Under the pieces are notes generated by a model. The model ran no database searches. It was not told the origin of the DNA and saw nothing but the letters and a program-made list of their open reading frames with translations. 64,000 nt of DNA from Anaerolineae bacterium. GTDB taxonomy: Bacteria > Chloroflexota > Anaerolineae > Aggregatilineales > Phototrophicaceae. The position numbers were made by a program, and so were the translations under genes. The stretch is taken from assembly GCA_022842885.1 (NCBI GenBank), contig JALHOR010000008.1, positions 1 through 64,000 on the forward strand, written 5' to 3'. This document shows positions 51,911 through 61,309 of the stretch, piece after piece. Each line of letters begins with the position of its first letter. The stretch's first letter is position 1.

Positions 51911-52224
51911 CTGAACATCTATTACTACATCAAGAACTGGTTGACATTACGCGGCATGAAGTCGCTGCTTATGTTGCTAACTCCTTTACCTCAACTTTGT
52001 ACGCATTGTTAGATGATACTCAGAAACGGTATGCGGTGGTGGCGCTGCCGCATTTACCGCGCCCGCATCCCTCACGAGTTGTTGTCATGGCGCGAGTGGT
52101 GGAAGATAAAATTATTATTGATGAGGATATTACCGATAAACCCCTAGTCGAAGCTCTTATGACCAATGCAGGTGTTCCCCGTGAGCAAATTGTGCTGGTT
52201 TATGCCGGGGAAACTGAGCAATAG
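51898..52224 (+). CDS. XisI-family protein
   Basis: 108 residues, the usual partner of XisH. The family stretch DDTQKRYAVVALPHLPRPHPSRVVVMARVVEDKIIIDEDITDK (given in part: IIIDEDITDKPLVEAL) is present, ending in IVLVYAGE. It starts inside the XisH gene after GAGGAG, so the two are co-translated. Role unknown outside cyanobacterial excision. Confidence 0.85.
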   Translation: MDQIAEHLLLHQELVDITRHEVAAYVANSFTSTLYALLDDTQKRYAVVALPHLPRPHPSRVVVMARVVEDKIIIDEDITDKPLVEALMTNAGVPREQIVLVYAGETEQ

Positions 52225-52233
52225 GCATACAAA

Positions 52234-53289
52234 TTATTGATTGGACTTGGCTTTTAACCCTAACCGCTTGCCTGTCGCCCGAATGAAGCGGGTGAAAGAC
52301 GTGTCTTGGAGATACCCATGCTCCTGATACCATTGGACGGTATCTGCCACGCTTTGCGGCATCGTAATTTGCGGCAACCCTAATTCGCGGTGGGCTTTGC
52401 TGGCATCAAAAAAAACATGGCGAGCGCCTAAGCGAATTTGATTGGCATCTATGGGCGTTTGGATGTTCATGCTCCGCAACATATCTACCACTCGCGCCAT
52501 GATGGGCAGCACAAAATTGGGCGAATACACCCATCCTACCGGACGTGGTACTCCAATGGTATCCGCAATCAGATTAAACCACGCCTCATACCCATAATTT
52601 TCCGTGCTGAGGATATAACGTTCTCCGGTGCGTCCTTTTTCGGCGGCGGCGAGATGCCATTGTGCCACATCGCGCACATCCGTAACCGCTGCGCCACCGG
52701 ATGTCCACGGGGTTAGCCATTGATATTGATAGGTTTGGACGATAAATGTGCCGGAAATCAAATTTAAATCGCCGGGACCAATGACAATCACTGGATTCAC
52801 GGTGACAACATCTTGCCCTTTAGCAACAGCTTCTGCGACGATGGCTTCTGCTTGGACTTTGCTATACCCATACGGAAAATGCTGCACGGGCAAATTAAAC
52901 GGCACACTTTCATCTGCCAAGGGGTTATCCCGCAAGCCGACTGCGGCGGCACTGCTGGTAAAAATCACTCGTTTAACGCCAGCGGCTTGGGCGGCTGCCA
53001 ACACTTGGCGCGTGCCATTCACATTGACTTCTATCATCCAGTCTTTGTTAGCACGCCAATAATCTGCTACTGCCGCCACATGGAATACCCAATCGCAGCC
53101 CTCACACGCCCGGCGCAGGGCATCTGGTTCTGTCACATCTCCCAACGCGGATTCGTAGGGCAAGCCCGCTAGGGCAGTTAATTTGGAAGATGCCCGATGC
53201 AGCACACGCACACGATGCCCGGCTTGTGCCAACACGCGCACCACATGCGACCCCACAAAACCCGTTCCACCTGTGACCAGTGCTTGCAT
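52234..53289 (-). CDS. NAD-dependent epimerase / dihydroflavonol-4-reductase-like SDR
   Basis: About 351 residues from MQALVTGGTGFVGSHVVRV at 53289 (ATG at 53298 also possible). NAD(P)-binding loop TGGTGFVGS, active site VIFTSSAAAVG with YGYSKVQAEA (Tyr/Lys). The sequence resembles DFR/3-beta-HSD-like reductases that also act in hopanoid or terpenoid pathways (HpnA branch), but this is only a likeness. It is convergent with XisI. Confidence 0.83.
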   Translation of the reverse strand: MQALVTGGTGFVGSHVVRVLAQAGHRVRVLHRASSKLTALAGLPYESALGDVTEPDALRRACEGCDWVFHVAAVADYWRANKDWMIEVNVNGTRQVLAAAQAAGVKRVIFTSSAAAVGLRDNPLADESVPFNLPVQHFPYGYSKVQAEAIVAEAVAKGQDVVTVNPVIVIGPGDLNLISGTFIVQTYQYQWLTPWTSGGAAVTDVRDVAQWHLAAAEKGRTGERYILSTENYGYEAWFNLIADTIGVPRPVGWVYSPNFVLPIMARVVDMLRSMNIQTPIDANQIRLGARHVFFDASKAHRELGLPQITMPQSVADTVQWYQEHGYLQDTSFTRFIRATGKRLGLKAKSNQ

Positions 53290-53398
53290 AACCGCCATCC
53301 CCACCCAGAAAATAAGCGCCAGTGGCATAAACGCAAAAACGACATCGAAAACCGGTGTCGTTGCCTGATACTATTATCAGAATGTTTGAGGTTGTAAT

Positions 53399-53471
53399 CG
53401 GAACGGACGGGATTTGAACCCGCGATCTCTGCCTTGACAGGGCAGCATGTTAACCACTACACCACCGCTCC
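53399..53471 (-). tRNA. tRNA-Asp (GTC)
   Basis: Cloverleaf on the minus strand: acceptor GGAGCGG pairs with CCGTTCC; anticodon stem CTGCC/GGCAG holds loop CTGTCAA with anticodon GTC; the T-arm has GGTTCAAATCC. No CCA is encoded. The ISAs1 element lies 53 bases beyond its 5' end. Confidence 0.96.
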
Positions 53472-53524
53472 TTACACTCCGCATAGTGTAACAGGGGGCA
53501 GGGGGTGTGTCAAGCATGAGTCTC

Positions 53525-54735
53525 CAGGGTAATCGCTTCAAAATAGAGAAAGAGGGATAATCGGGCAAAAACGAGGAGAAGCCCGATGAACCCTACTCTA
53601 CCCACCAGTCTGGAAGAATGCTTCAGTGACCTACCCGACCCGCGTGTTCAAGGGCGGTGTGACCATAAATGGATGGATATTCTCATTATCGCGGTGTGTG
53701 CTGTCTTATGTGGGGCGGACAGTTGGGTTGCGGTGGCAACGGTGGCAAAGGCGAAAGAAGCGTGGTTTCGCCAGTTTCTCAAGCTGAAGAATGGCATTCC
53801 CTCGCATGACACCTTTAGCGATGTGTTTGCCAAAATCGATGCCGACGCCTTTCAGGTCGGCTTCATGCGCTGGGTGGAAGCGGTATTTCGGGTGACGAAG
53901 GGACAGGTGGTGGCGCTGGATGGCAAAACGTTACGCGGCAGCCACCGACGTGGGGTCGGTCAGAAAGCACTCCATCTGGTGAATGCTTGGGCAGTGAGCA
54001 ATGGCATCGTTCTGGGACAACGCAAAGTGGATGGCAAAACCAATGAAATCACCGTTATTCCCGAACTTTTGCGCTTGCTGAACGTGTCCGGGTGTATCGT
54101 GACGATTGACGCTATGGGCTGCCAAAAAGACATCACCCAAACCATCCGCGCTGAAAAAGCGGATTACATTCTGCGGGTGAAAGACAACCACAGCCAGCTC
54201 AAACAGGATATTGAAGACTGGTTTGCCTATGGCGATCAACAGCACTTTAAGGGAATGCTGGTGGATTTCCACCAGACCCTCCACAAAACCAGTGGACGCA
54301 TTGAAATCCGCCAGTGCTGGGCGATTAGCGATCCCTTGGCATTTGAACACCTGCGTCATTACGCGGGCTGGACAGATCTCAATAGCATCATCCGGGTTCA
54401 ACGGGAGCGGCGCTTGGGCGAGCAGGTTTCCCGCGAGATCGCCTACTACATCAGTAGCCTGCCGGCGAATGCTGCCCAATTACTCCAAGCCACCCAACAC
54501 CACTGGGCAATTGAAAACAGTTTCCATTGGGTGCTAGATGTGACGTTTGGCGAAGACCATTCCCGTATCCGCACCGCAGAGAGTGCCGAGAACATGGCGG
54601 TACTGCGCTCGATTGCGCTCAACCTCCTCAAGCGCGACACTTCCAAAAGCAGTCTGCGCCAGAAACGGTTCCGTGCTGCGATGGATAATGATTTTTTGCT
54701 TCAACTGCTCACACGGGTTTGAAGCGATTACCCTG
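53525..54735 (+). mobile_element. complete ISAs1-family insertion sequence, 1211 bp
   Basis: Perfect 18-bp inverted repeats (CAGGGTAATCGCTTCAAA at 53525-53542; its complement at 54718-54735) and 10-bp target duplications CATGAGTCTC at 53515-53524 and 54736-54745. It carries one intact transposase. Unchanged ends and duplications point to a recent insertion between tRNA-Asp and a GNAT gene. Confidence 0.95.
53586..54722 (+). CDS. ISAs1-family transposase
   Basis: 378 residues, typical family length. Start MNPTLPTSLEECFSDLPDPR. The DDE triad is suggested by VVALDGKTLRGSH, IVTIDAMGCQKD and the final H-x-W-x-I-E-N (QHHWAIENSFHWVLDV). The stop codon lies in the right inverted repeat. No frameshift, so it is probably functional. 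Confidence 0.94.
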   Translation: MNPTLPTSLEECFSDLPDPRVQGRCDHKWMDILIIAVCAVLCGADSWVAVATVAKAKEAWFRQFLKLKNGIPSHDTFSDVFAKIDADAFQVGFMRWVEAVFRVTKGQVVALDGKTLRGSHRRGVGQKALHLVNAWAVSNGIVLGQRKVDGKTNEITVIPELLRLLNVSGCIVTIDAMGCQKDITQTIRAEKADYILRVKDNHSQLKQDIEDWFAYGDQQHFKGMLVDFHQTLHKTSGRIEIRQCWAISDPLAFEHLRHYAGWTDLNSIIRVQRERRLGEQVSREIAYYISSLPANAAQLLQATQHHWAIENSFHWVLDVTFGEDHSRIRTAESAENMAVLRSIALNLLKRDTSKSSLRQKRFRAAMDNDFLLQLLTRV

Positions 54736-54851
54736 CATGAGTCTCGATTTTTCATAGCGAAACGCCTATCGTTGTCGTTACTGCCGATGATAGACAGAAA
54801 ATGCCAGCAGCACCTTTTATTTGAACCAGCGCAATGATAAGGAAACCAGCC

Positions 54852-55391
54852 ATGCCTGCCCACCTTGCTTACACTATCCGCGAAGCCACGCCCGACGATG
54901 CCGAAAATATCATTGCCTTCATGAAAATATTGGCAGATGAACCCGATAATGGCACATCGTATTCGTCGTCGGCTGAATTTACCTATACTGTTGAGCAAGA
55001 ACGCAATTTGCTTCAACAATATCAAGATGCCGATAACCATGTCTGGTTTGTGGCAGAAGTGGATGGGCAGCTTGTGGGGTATATTAATGCTGCCGGAGGC
55101 AAACGGGCGATGTATCATACGCTGACTTTTGGGATTGCCCTAGCGCGTGACTGGCGTAACCAAGGCATCGGCACAGCCTTGATTCACCATTTGATTGCGT
55201 GGTGCCAAGCCAATCCAGTCGTCAGGCGCCTGCAACTCACCGTCTTTTCCAATAACCCAAGAGCATTTCATGTGTATCATAAATTGGGCTTTCAGCAAGA
55301 AGGCATTGCCCGGGCTGAAGTTAAAAAACATGGTCAATTTCTGGATGGTATCTTAATGGCAATGCTGTTTGAACATGATAATGATGTTTAA
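54852..55391 (+). CDS. GNAT N-acetyltransferase
   Basis: About 179 residues from MPAHLAYTIREATPDDAENI at 54852, after AAGGA (54838-54843). The acetyl-CoA loop is FGIALARDWRNQGIGTALI (Q/R-x2-G-x-G/A pattern), followed by LQLTVFSNNPRAFHVYHKLGF, the classic end of the fold. The substrate cannot be told. The ISAs1 element lies directly upstream and may have separated it from its promoter. Confidence 0.86.
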   Translation: MPAHLAYTIREATPDDAENIIAFMKILADEPDNGTSYSSSAEFTYTVEQERNLLQQYQDADNHVWFVAEVDGQLVGYINAAGGKRAMYHTLTFGIALARDWRNQGIGTALIHHLIAWCQANPVVRRLQLTVFSNNPRAFHVYHKLGFQQEGIARAEVKKHGQFLDGILMAMLFEHDNDV

Positions 55392-55492
55392 GCGACGATA
55401 AATAATAACTAGATTTCATTTTCACTATTATTTGTAATTGATAAGGTGTGTTGCAGACATTTTGGATAATCATTAAGGTTATGCAAAACAAG

Positions 55493-55521
55493 GTGACAAA
55501 TTACGCAATATAACGTAAAAT
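55493..55521 (+). promoter_or_regulatory. candidate sigma-70-like promoter of the kinase gene
   Basis: -35 GTGACA (55493-55498), 17 bases, -10 TAAAAT (55516-55521). An imperfect inverted repeat TTACG...CGTAA (55501-55518) lies between and could bind a regulator. 31 bases before the start codon. Confidence 0.4.
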
Positions 55522-55551
55522 AACTGAAACAAGTTGTGATGAGCAAATATC

Positions 55552-57645
55552 ATGTTGAATCATCAGTTTGGTACTTATCGAATTTTAGACAAAATTGGCG
55601 ATGGGGCGTTTGGGGTTGTTTATAAAGCCTATCATCCCTTCCTTGACCGCGAAGTGGCTATCAAGACGCTCAAAACAGCGCATATGACGGATTCGGAGCA
55701 GGAACAGCAGTTCATGCGCGAAGCTCGCACGATTGCTCGTTTACGCCATAATAACATCGTCACGATTCATGAATTTGCGACGACGCAAATGGAGGGGCAT
55801 CCTCTCACCTATCTGGTCATGGAACATCTGACGATGATTAGCCTGCAAACACGTTTGGCGGCGGTTCGCCGTTTTTCTGTTATTGAAGCGGTGCTGATTC
55901 TGGAGCAATTGGCAGATGCGCTGGATTATGCCCATGTCCGCGGCGTAATTCACCGCGATTTAAAGCCCGCTAATATTTTATTTAATGATGCCGGGCAGCC
56001 CGTCATTGTGGATTTTGGACTGGCAAAACTGGTGGCAACCACCACCACAACTGATTATGGTTTCAGCACGCCTTTTGAGAGCAGTTTGATGGGAACACCG
56101 GCGTATATGGCACCCGAACAAGTGTTAAATCGGGAAGTCACCGCGGCGACTGACCAATATGCGTTGGCGCTGTTGGCATACCAAATGTTGACTGGACAGC
56201 ATCCGTTTGATTTGAGTCGCACGATTTTTCAAATGCTGCGTGACCGGGTAGAAAGTCATCCCACTGCGTTATATGAAATCGCCCCGGAATATGGCAATGA
56301 TGCCAGCAAAATACTTGAACGGGCGCTGCTGGCAAACCCAAAAGAGCGTTACCCCACTTGCGGCGATTTTGTGCGCCAATTAGGACGGGCGCTGCTGCCT
56401 GACCGCTATATTGCCGATGTGGTGACGGTGAGCGACCCCCTCCAAATGGGCATGTTGAAAGCCGCCCGCGAAACATTGGCACGCGGGATGTATATCTTAG
56501 CGGGTTTAACCTTGATGGGCGTGCTGATTTTATTGGGCATTATTTTGAATGGTTATAAATCGGGCGCTCAGGCGGTGTATGTTTGGGATGGCATTTACAG
56601 CTATGGTGGTGTTGAAAGCGATAACAGCCGCATTATTTTAGGCACTTTTCCGGGCAGCCCAGCGGAAAAAGCGGGCATTTTGCCGGGTGATAAATTGCGC
56701 GGGGATTTGCTGCTCGATACTGCCGCGATTGATGGGCGCTACAGCGTGAATGGTTTACCGCGCCACATGTTTTCAACAGCATGGCAACCGGGTCCTGGTG
56801 ATGTAATTGACCGTTTTGTTCAGCGCGGTGATACACTTATCAGCCTGCGAATGACCTTAGATCGCTCGCCGTATCTGATGATATTATTTGTCATGTATGC
56901 GTTGTGCGCGGCAGGCATTGTTGGAATTGCCGCTTGGTTGCTGCGGCGGTGGGGGGCTGAACCGGGCTTACAAGTATTGTTTGTGCTATTGTTGGTGGCG
57001 GCTGCCTCACAATATGCCCAACCGTTAGTGCCGTTAGTGCCATTTTTGGGATCATTTTTATTTTTTGCGGCATTTGCCCTGATTGCCAATTTTTTTGCGG
57101 TGTTCCCAAAACCTTTATCGCTGGTGGTAAAAGCACCGTGGTTGCTGCGCGGGTTATATGTGCCGATACTGTTGCCGTTTGCCATGTTCGTCACTGCCCA
57201 AAGCCGGGATAGTGGTTTCTGGTTTACAATTCCGATGCTGATTTCTGCGAGTTATATCCTGATTGTGACTCTTTTTATCGGATTGCGCTGGCGTGAACGT
57301 CAAGATGCTCATCAAGCGGGATTGCGTTGGTTTTATATGGCGGGCGGGCAAGTCTTTGTGTTGGGCATGGGCTTGGTCATTCTGCGTTTGCTGACGCCGA
57401 CGGCTCTGCAAACGATTGGTATGACGGCTTTCGCCCAAGATATGCTGTATCATGTGACCCGCAATGGTGTGATATTATCCGTCGTGATGAGCGTGGCAAT
57501 TGGCTATCATCGGATTCAATTGGTACTAGGTTCGTCGCTGCCGGCGCTGGATGCACCAGAAAGACCGTGGGAGTATTCACCAGCGTTAGAATCACAAACT
57601 TTAGTCATGGATGCTGATATTTTGAACATGCGCGAAATCGCCTGA
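55552..57645 (+). CDS. serine/threonine protein kinase with PDZ-like domain and multi-pass membrane region
   Basis: 697 residues. Kinase domain at about 9-270: glycine loop IGDGAFGVVYKA, Lys38, HRDLKPAN (about 134), DFG in VDFGLAKL, and GTPAYMAPEQ. One membrane helix at about 315-335, then a PDZ-like domain (GTFPGSPAEKAGILPGDKL, about 360-425), then about seven helices (440-660). The kinase is cytoplasmic; the PDZ-like part would be outside. It is an odd variant of the PknB layout, in which the usual sensor PASTA repeats are replaced by PDZ and a membrane bundle. Ligand unknown. Confidence 0.88.
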   Translation: MLNHQFGTYRILDKIGDGAFGVVYKAYHPFLDREVAIKTLKTAHMTDSEQEQQFMREARTIARLRHNNIVTIHEFATTQMEGHPLTYLVMEHLTMISLQTRLAAVRRFSVIEAVLILEQLADALDYAHVRGVIHRDLKPANILFNDAGQPVIVDFGLAKLVATTTTTDYGFSTPFESSLMGTPAYMAPEQVLNREVTAATDQYALALLAYQMLTGQHPFDLSRTIFQMLRDRVESHPTALYEIAPEYGNDASKILERALLANPKERYPTCGDFVRQLGRALLPDRYIADVVTVSDPLQMGMLKAARETLARGMYILAGLTLMGVLILLGIILNGYKSGAQAVYVWDGIYSYGGVESDNSRIILGTFPGSPAEKAGILPGDKLRGDLLLDTAAIDGRYSVNGLPRHMFSTAWQPGPGDVIDRFVQRGDTLISLRMTLDRSPYLMILFVMYALCAAGIVGIAAWLLRRWGAEPGLQVLFVLLLVAAASQYAQPLVPLVPFLGSFLFFAAFALIANFFAVFPKPLSLVVKAPWLLRGLYVPILLPFAMFVTAQSRDSGFWFTIPMLISASYILIVTLFIGLRWRERQDAHQAGLRWFYMAGGQVFVLGMGLVILRLLTPTALQTIGMTAFAQDMLYHVTRNGVILSVVMSVAIGYHRIQLVLGSSLPALDAPERPWEYSPALESQTLVMDADILNMREIA

Positions 57646-57658
57646 GAGTTTGTGGCTT

Positions 57659-58201
57659 ATGGTCAATTTTTCCATTGCCCATCGCTTACTACCTTTAACG
57701 CTCGAATCACCGCAGTTAGTGGATGCTATTCAAATTTATTGCACCGTCTGGCAGCGTGACGCCACTGAAGCCTACGACTATTTCAGCACGAATGCTCAAT
57801 ATCCGCATTTTCGTGGGTTTGTTGTTTATGTTGGTAATACAGCGGTCGGGGTTGGTTTTGGCAATCAAACGCTGCCGGGGCAGTGGTGGCATGACCGTGT
57901 GGCAACCCGCATTGGCGCTGTTCATCCGATGCTGCAACAGGCATGGTTGCTTTCAGAATTAGCCATTTTGCCCGACTATCGTAATCAGCACATCGGCAGT
58001 TATCTGCATGATTGTTTGGTGCAGCAAGCGGCGTTCCCCACGCTGCTGCTAACGACGCAGATGAGTAATCATGGCGCACAACGGTTTTATCAGCGGCATG
58101 GCTGGCGCGTGCTGCATAGCGGGTTTGCTTTTCATCCCGGACAAAGTTTATACCGCGTGTTGTATCGCCAGCAAAAAGCCACCTTTGCAATACCAGATTA
58201 A
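57659..58201 (+). CDS. GNAT N-acetyltransferase
   Basis: About 180 residues from ATG 57659, 14 bases after the kinase stop, so probably in the same transcript. The CoA-binding region is SELAILPDYRNQHIGSYLHDCL, and the fold ends with SNHGAQRFYQRHGWRVL. Substrate unknown. Confidence 0.83.
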   Translation: MVNFSIAHRLLPLTLESPQLVDAIQIYCTVWQRDATEAYDYFSTNAQYPHFRGFVVYVGNTAVGVGFGNQTLPGQWWHDRVATRIGAVHPMLQQAWLLSELAILPDYRNQHIGSYLHDCLVQQAAFPTLLLTTQMSNHGAQRFYQRHGWRVLHSGFAFHPGQSLYRVLYRQQKATFAIPD

Positions 58202-58553
58202 GGCATGGTTTGGGTATCAACCATTGCCATCAGGTGTTTCGCCCTCATCTTCGACTTCCACATAGTCAAAATATAACAAATCGGAAATTTGGCAGTTGAA
58301 ATATTCGCAATGAATAACCCCGACAAATTGTTGGATGCCTTCATTGAGTATCATCGCAAACGTGGCAAAGATGACCGTTGGATTCAAACGCAATCAATTC
58401 ACAACAGCCCTTTCCGAATTTGTGCGCGATGTGCTTTCCCCACGTCATTATGCAGTGGCGACGGATGATGTGATTACCCCCACTTTGAGTGGTTTACACA
58501 TCGCCAGATTGTGCTATGCTGTAACTAACCAAGCATGAGGACAAATCCCAACT
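58202..58553. other. 352-bp region with gene remnants
   Basis: No intact gene is seen. Left part (58217-58309, minus strand) encodes the tail of an XRE-type repressor. To the right, short plus-strand frames (58310-58393 and 58335-58538) are open but match nothing recognised. Confidence 0.4.
58217..58309 (-). pseudogene. 3' remnant of an XRE-family (Cro/C1) regulator
   Basis: Read on the minus strand this encodes a segment with NCQISDLLYFDYVEVEDE before the stop at 58217-58219, the characteristic end of the fifth helix and tail of small XRE proteins (usually ...CEALNCQISDLLEYV). The frame continues a little further right (to about 58393) but no helix-turn-helix is visible, so the N-terminal half is missing. 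A decayed or recombined gene is inferred. Confidence 0.45.
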
Positions 58554-58949
58554 ATGACCCGCGACATGCAAGAAACCTCCCACGATGACCAGATGAAAGA
58601 CATGGCACTGGTGATTTATTACCAAGTCGCCAAAATGCTGAAAGCGGGGCAAACGCCGGAACAAGTCGAACAGGCGCTCATCCGGCAGGGCATCAAACCA
58701 GAAACAGCCCATACCATGCTGACCCGCGTGACCGAATCGCGGTTGCGAGTAGCAAAACGTGATGGTTGGCGCAATTTGACGTTTGGGTTCATCATCTGTT
58801 TATTGGGTATTGCCTTGGTGACCGGCTTGTTTACAGGCAATACACCAAAAGGTGCTTCTGAAATTTTTAGCTGGATTGCTGTTTTCGTCGGGGGCTACTG
58901 GTTTGTGCGCGGCACGGTGCAATACACCAGCACAGGCAAAACACGCTAA
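58554..58949 (+). CDS. small membrane protein, unknown function
   Basis: 131 residues. A helical cytoplasmic part (MVIYYQVAKMLKAG-like, LIRQGIKPETAHTMLTRV) precedes two membrane helices (NLTFGFIICLLGIALVTGLF, IFSWIAVFVGGYWFV). No recognised family. It is followed closely by the VOC gene. Confidence 0.65.
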   Translation: MTRDMQETSHDDQMKDMALVIYYQVAKMLKAGQTPEQVEQALIRQGIKPETAHTMLTRVTESRLRVAKRDGWRNLTFGFIICLLGIALVTGLFTGNTPKGASEIFSWIAVFVGGYWFVRGTVQYTSTGKTR

Positions 58950-58955
58950 CCTCTT

Positions 58956-59339
58956 ATGCGAATTGACCATGTTGCCTTATGGACGCACGATTTAGAAGCC
59001 TCGCGCCAGTTTTATGAACGGTATTTTGGCGGTATCGCAGGCGAAAAATACAGCAGTGTCCGCCGCCCGTTTGCATCCTACTTTATCACTTTTGCTGATG
59101 GCGCACGCCTAGAATTGATGACCCTTCCCACGCTAAAAGATACCCCAGACAAATCTGAGCATATTGGTTGGGCGCATGTGGCATTTACCGTGGGCAGCCG
59201 CGAAAAAGTCCATACCTTGACTGAGCAGTTACGCCAAGATGGGTATCGTATTATGAGTGAACCGCGTTTCACAGGCGATGGTTATTACGAGAGCGTGGTG
59301 TTAGACCCGGATGGCAATGAAGTCGAAATTGTAGCCTGA
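58956..59339 (+). CDS. VOC-superfamily (glyoxalase-like) metalloprotein
   Basis: 127 residues. Starts MRIDHVALWTHDLEASRQFYERYFGG and has the typical end SVVLDPDGNEVEIVA; metal ligands are likely His5, Glu in LELM, His in WAHVAF and Glu in EVEIV. The single glyoxalase fold usually works as a dimer. Substrate unknown. 6 bases after the small membrane gene. Confidence 0.85.
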   Translation: MRIDHVALWTHDLEASRQFYERYFGGIAGEKYSSVRRPFASYFITFADGARLELMTLPTLKDTPDKSEHIGWAHVAFTVGSREKVHTLTEQLRQDGYRIMSEPRFTGDGYYESVVLDPDGNEVEIVA

Positions 59340-59416
59340 AGCCCCTGTTGCATCCTACCAAAAATGCAGTTATCATTCAGAAAATCCCTTTAAAATTTTT
59401 TAAAAAGGATAAGCTG

Positions 59417-61228
59417 ATGTTAAAAGACTTAAGTTTGGCAGCCGATGCCCCGTGGCGGGAACGTTACCGCGCCCCGGTGATTGCATGGTCGAATATTGCC
59501 ACCCAGAATCCGCAGCATGGTCTTGTGTGTACCAACCGTGATGGCATTTATCAATTGTATGCGTGGGAAGTGGCGACAGGCACTTTGCGACGGGTGACAG
59601 ATGCCGCTGCCGGACTCATCAATGGTTACATCTCTGCTGATGGCAATTGGATTTATTATTTGCACGATGCGCGTGGTGCGGGCAGCGAAATTGGGCATTA
59701 TTATCGCGTGCCGTTTGCGGGGGGAACGCCCGAAGATTTTACGCCACAATTGCCCGAATATGCCTCTTTTTATTTTGCTGAAACGGTGACGGGCAATCAC
59801 TTTGGGTTTATGGCAGCCAATCAGACAGGATTTCACATTTATGTGGTAGACCATGCCAGTGGTGAAGCTCTATTGCATTACGAAAGTGGGGCGCTCTCGG
59901 TGGGTCCCAATCTATCGTATGCGGGCGAAATCGCCGTGATTGCCACAACGGAAAAAAGCGGCAGTACCGATTACAGCATCGAAGCCTATGATGTCGTTAC
60001 TGCTACCAAGCTCGGTGAATTGTGGGATGGCTTTGGTACAAGCATCCAGCCCGTCGGATTTATTCCGCGGGCAGGCGATATGCGTTATCTGGCGACAACC
60101 AACAAAAGCGGTTATGCCCGCCCGTTGATTTGGAATCCGCGCACGGGAGAACGTCTTGATATTGCCTTGCCAGAATTATCGGGCGAAGTGTATCCGCAGG
60201 ATTGGACGGAAGACGGACAATATCTGTTATTGATGCAGCTTCATCAGGCACAATATCAACTGTATTTGTACGATGTGCCAGCGCAAAAACTCATTACCCT
60301 GAATCACCCTGCTGGCACATATTCGGCGGCGTATTTTAGTCATCGCCATACGATTTTTGCCTGCTTGCAGGACTCGACCAATCCAGCGCGACAAGTCGAA
60401 TTAGAGTTGCTCACAGGCGAACTGAAACAAACGCTGCTCATGGCGGGGACACCCCCTGCCGGACGCCGCTGGCAAAGTGTGACCTATCCTTCCAGCGATG
60501 GCACGCCGATTCAAGCGTGGTTGGTCACGCCGGAAGGTGCAGGACCCTTCCCGACAATTGTACATACGCATGGTGGACCCACAGCAGTCATGACCGAAAC
60601 GTATGCGCCCGGCTGCCAAGCATGGGTAGATCATGGGTTTGCGTGGTTCAGCATCAATTATCGTGGCAGTGTGACCTTTGGCAAAGATTTTGAAAAAGCC
60701 ATTTTGGGTAACTTGGGCGATTTAGAAGTTGAAGATATTGCAGCCGGTGTGCAGTGGTTGATTGCGAATAATATCGCCATGCCCGATAGCATCCTCAAAA
60801 CCGGCGGCTCGTATGGCGGCTATTTGACGCTGCAATCATTGGGCAAAAAACCCGATTTATGGGCGGGTGGCATGGCATTGGTAGCAATTGGTGATTGGCG
60901 TTTAATGTACGAAGACCAAGCAGAAACGTTGCGCGGTTATCAGCGGGCATTGTTCGGCGGCACACCCGATGAAAAACCAGAGGCAATCACAAAATCATCG
61001 CCGATTACGTATGCTCAAAATGTCAAAGCACCACTGTTCGTGATTCAAGGCAAAAATGATACGCGCTGCCCCGCCCGCCAGATGCAGGCTTACGAAAGCA
61101 AACTCACCGAAATGGGCAAATCCATTTATATCGAATGGTTTGATGCCGGACACGGCTCTAAAGCCATGGAGCAGCAAATTGAACAGCAAGAAATGATGCT
61201 GCGGTTTGCGTATCGTGTGTTGGGATAA
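59417..61228 (+). CDS. S9-family prolyl oligopeptidase / acylaminoacyl-peptidase
   Basis: About 603 residues from MLKDLSLAADAPWRERYRAP at 59417, following AAGGAT. The first 350 residues form a beta-propeller; the catalytic alpha/beta-hydrolase domain has GGSYGGY (Ser about 466), IQGKNDTRCPARQ (Asp about 546) and DAGHGSKA (His about 578). It is cytoplasmic (no signal) and cleaves short or blocked peptides. An upstream ATG at 59348 lacks support. Confidence 0.9.
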   Translation: MLKDLSLAADAPWRERYRAPVIAWSNIATQNPQHGLVCTNRDGIYQLYAWEVATGTLRRVTDAAAGLINGYISADGNWIYYLHDARGAGSEIGHYYRVPFAGGTPEDFTPQLPEYASFYFAETVTGNHFGFMAANQTGFHIYVVDHASGEALLHYESGALSVGPNLSYAGEIAVIATTEKSGSTDYSIEAYDVVTATKLGELWDGFGTSIQPVGFIPRAGDMRYLATTNKSGYARPLIWNPRTGERLDIALPELSGEVYPQDWTEDGQYLLLMQLHQAQYQLYLYDVPAQKLITLNHPAGTYSAAYFSHRHTIFACLQDSTNPARQVELELLTGELKQTLLMAGTPPAGRRWQSVTYPSSDGTPIQAWLVTPEGAGPFPTIVHTHGGPTAVMTETYAPGCQAWVDHGFAWFSINYRGSVTFGKDFEKAILGNLGDLEVEDIAAGVQWLIANNIAMPDSILKTGGSYGGYLTLQSLGKKPDLWAGGMALVAIGDWRLMYEDQAETLRGYQRALFGGTPDEKPEAITKSSPITYAQNVKAPLFVIQGKNDTRCPARQMQAYESKLTEMGKSIYIEWFDAGHGSKAMEQQIEQQEMMLRFAYRVLG

Positions 61229-61309
61229 CTCAACATCAATTGAATGCCGCAACTTGTGCGATACTGCTGCGTATAAGGGAGTATATTCGGTAAATCAGGA
61301 GGCAGGACG

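Noticed and set aside
58335-58538. 67-codon plus-strand frame between GNAT and small membrane genes
   Set aside because: No ribosome-binding site or family, and it overlaps an XRE remnant region.
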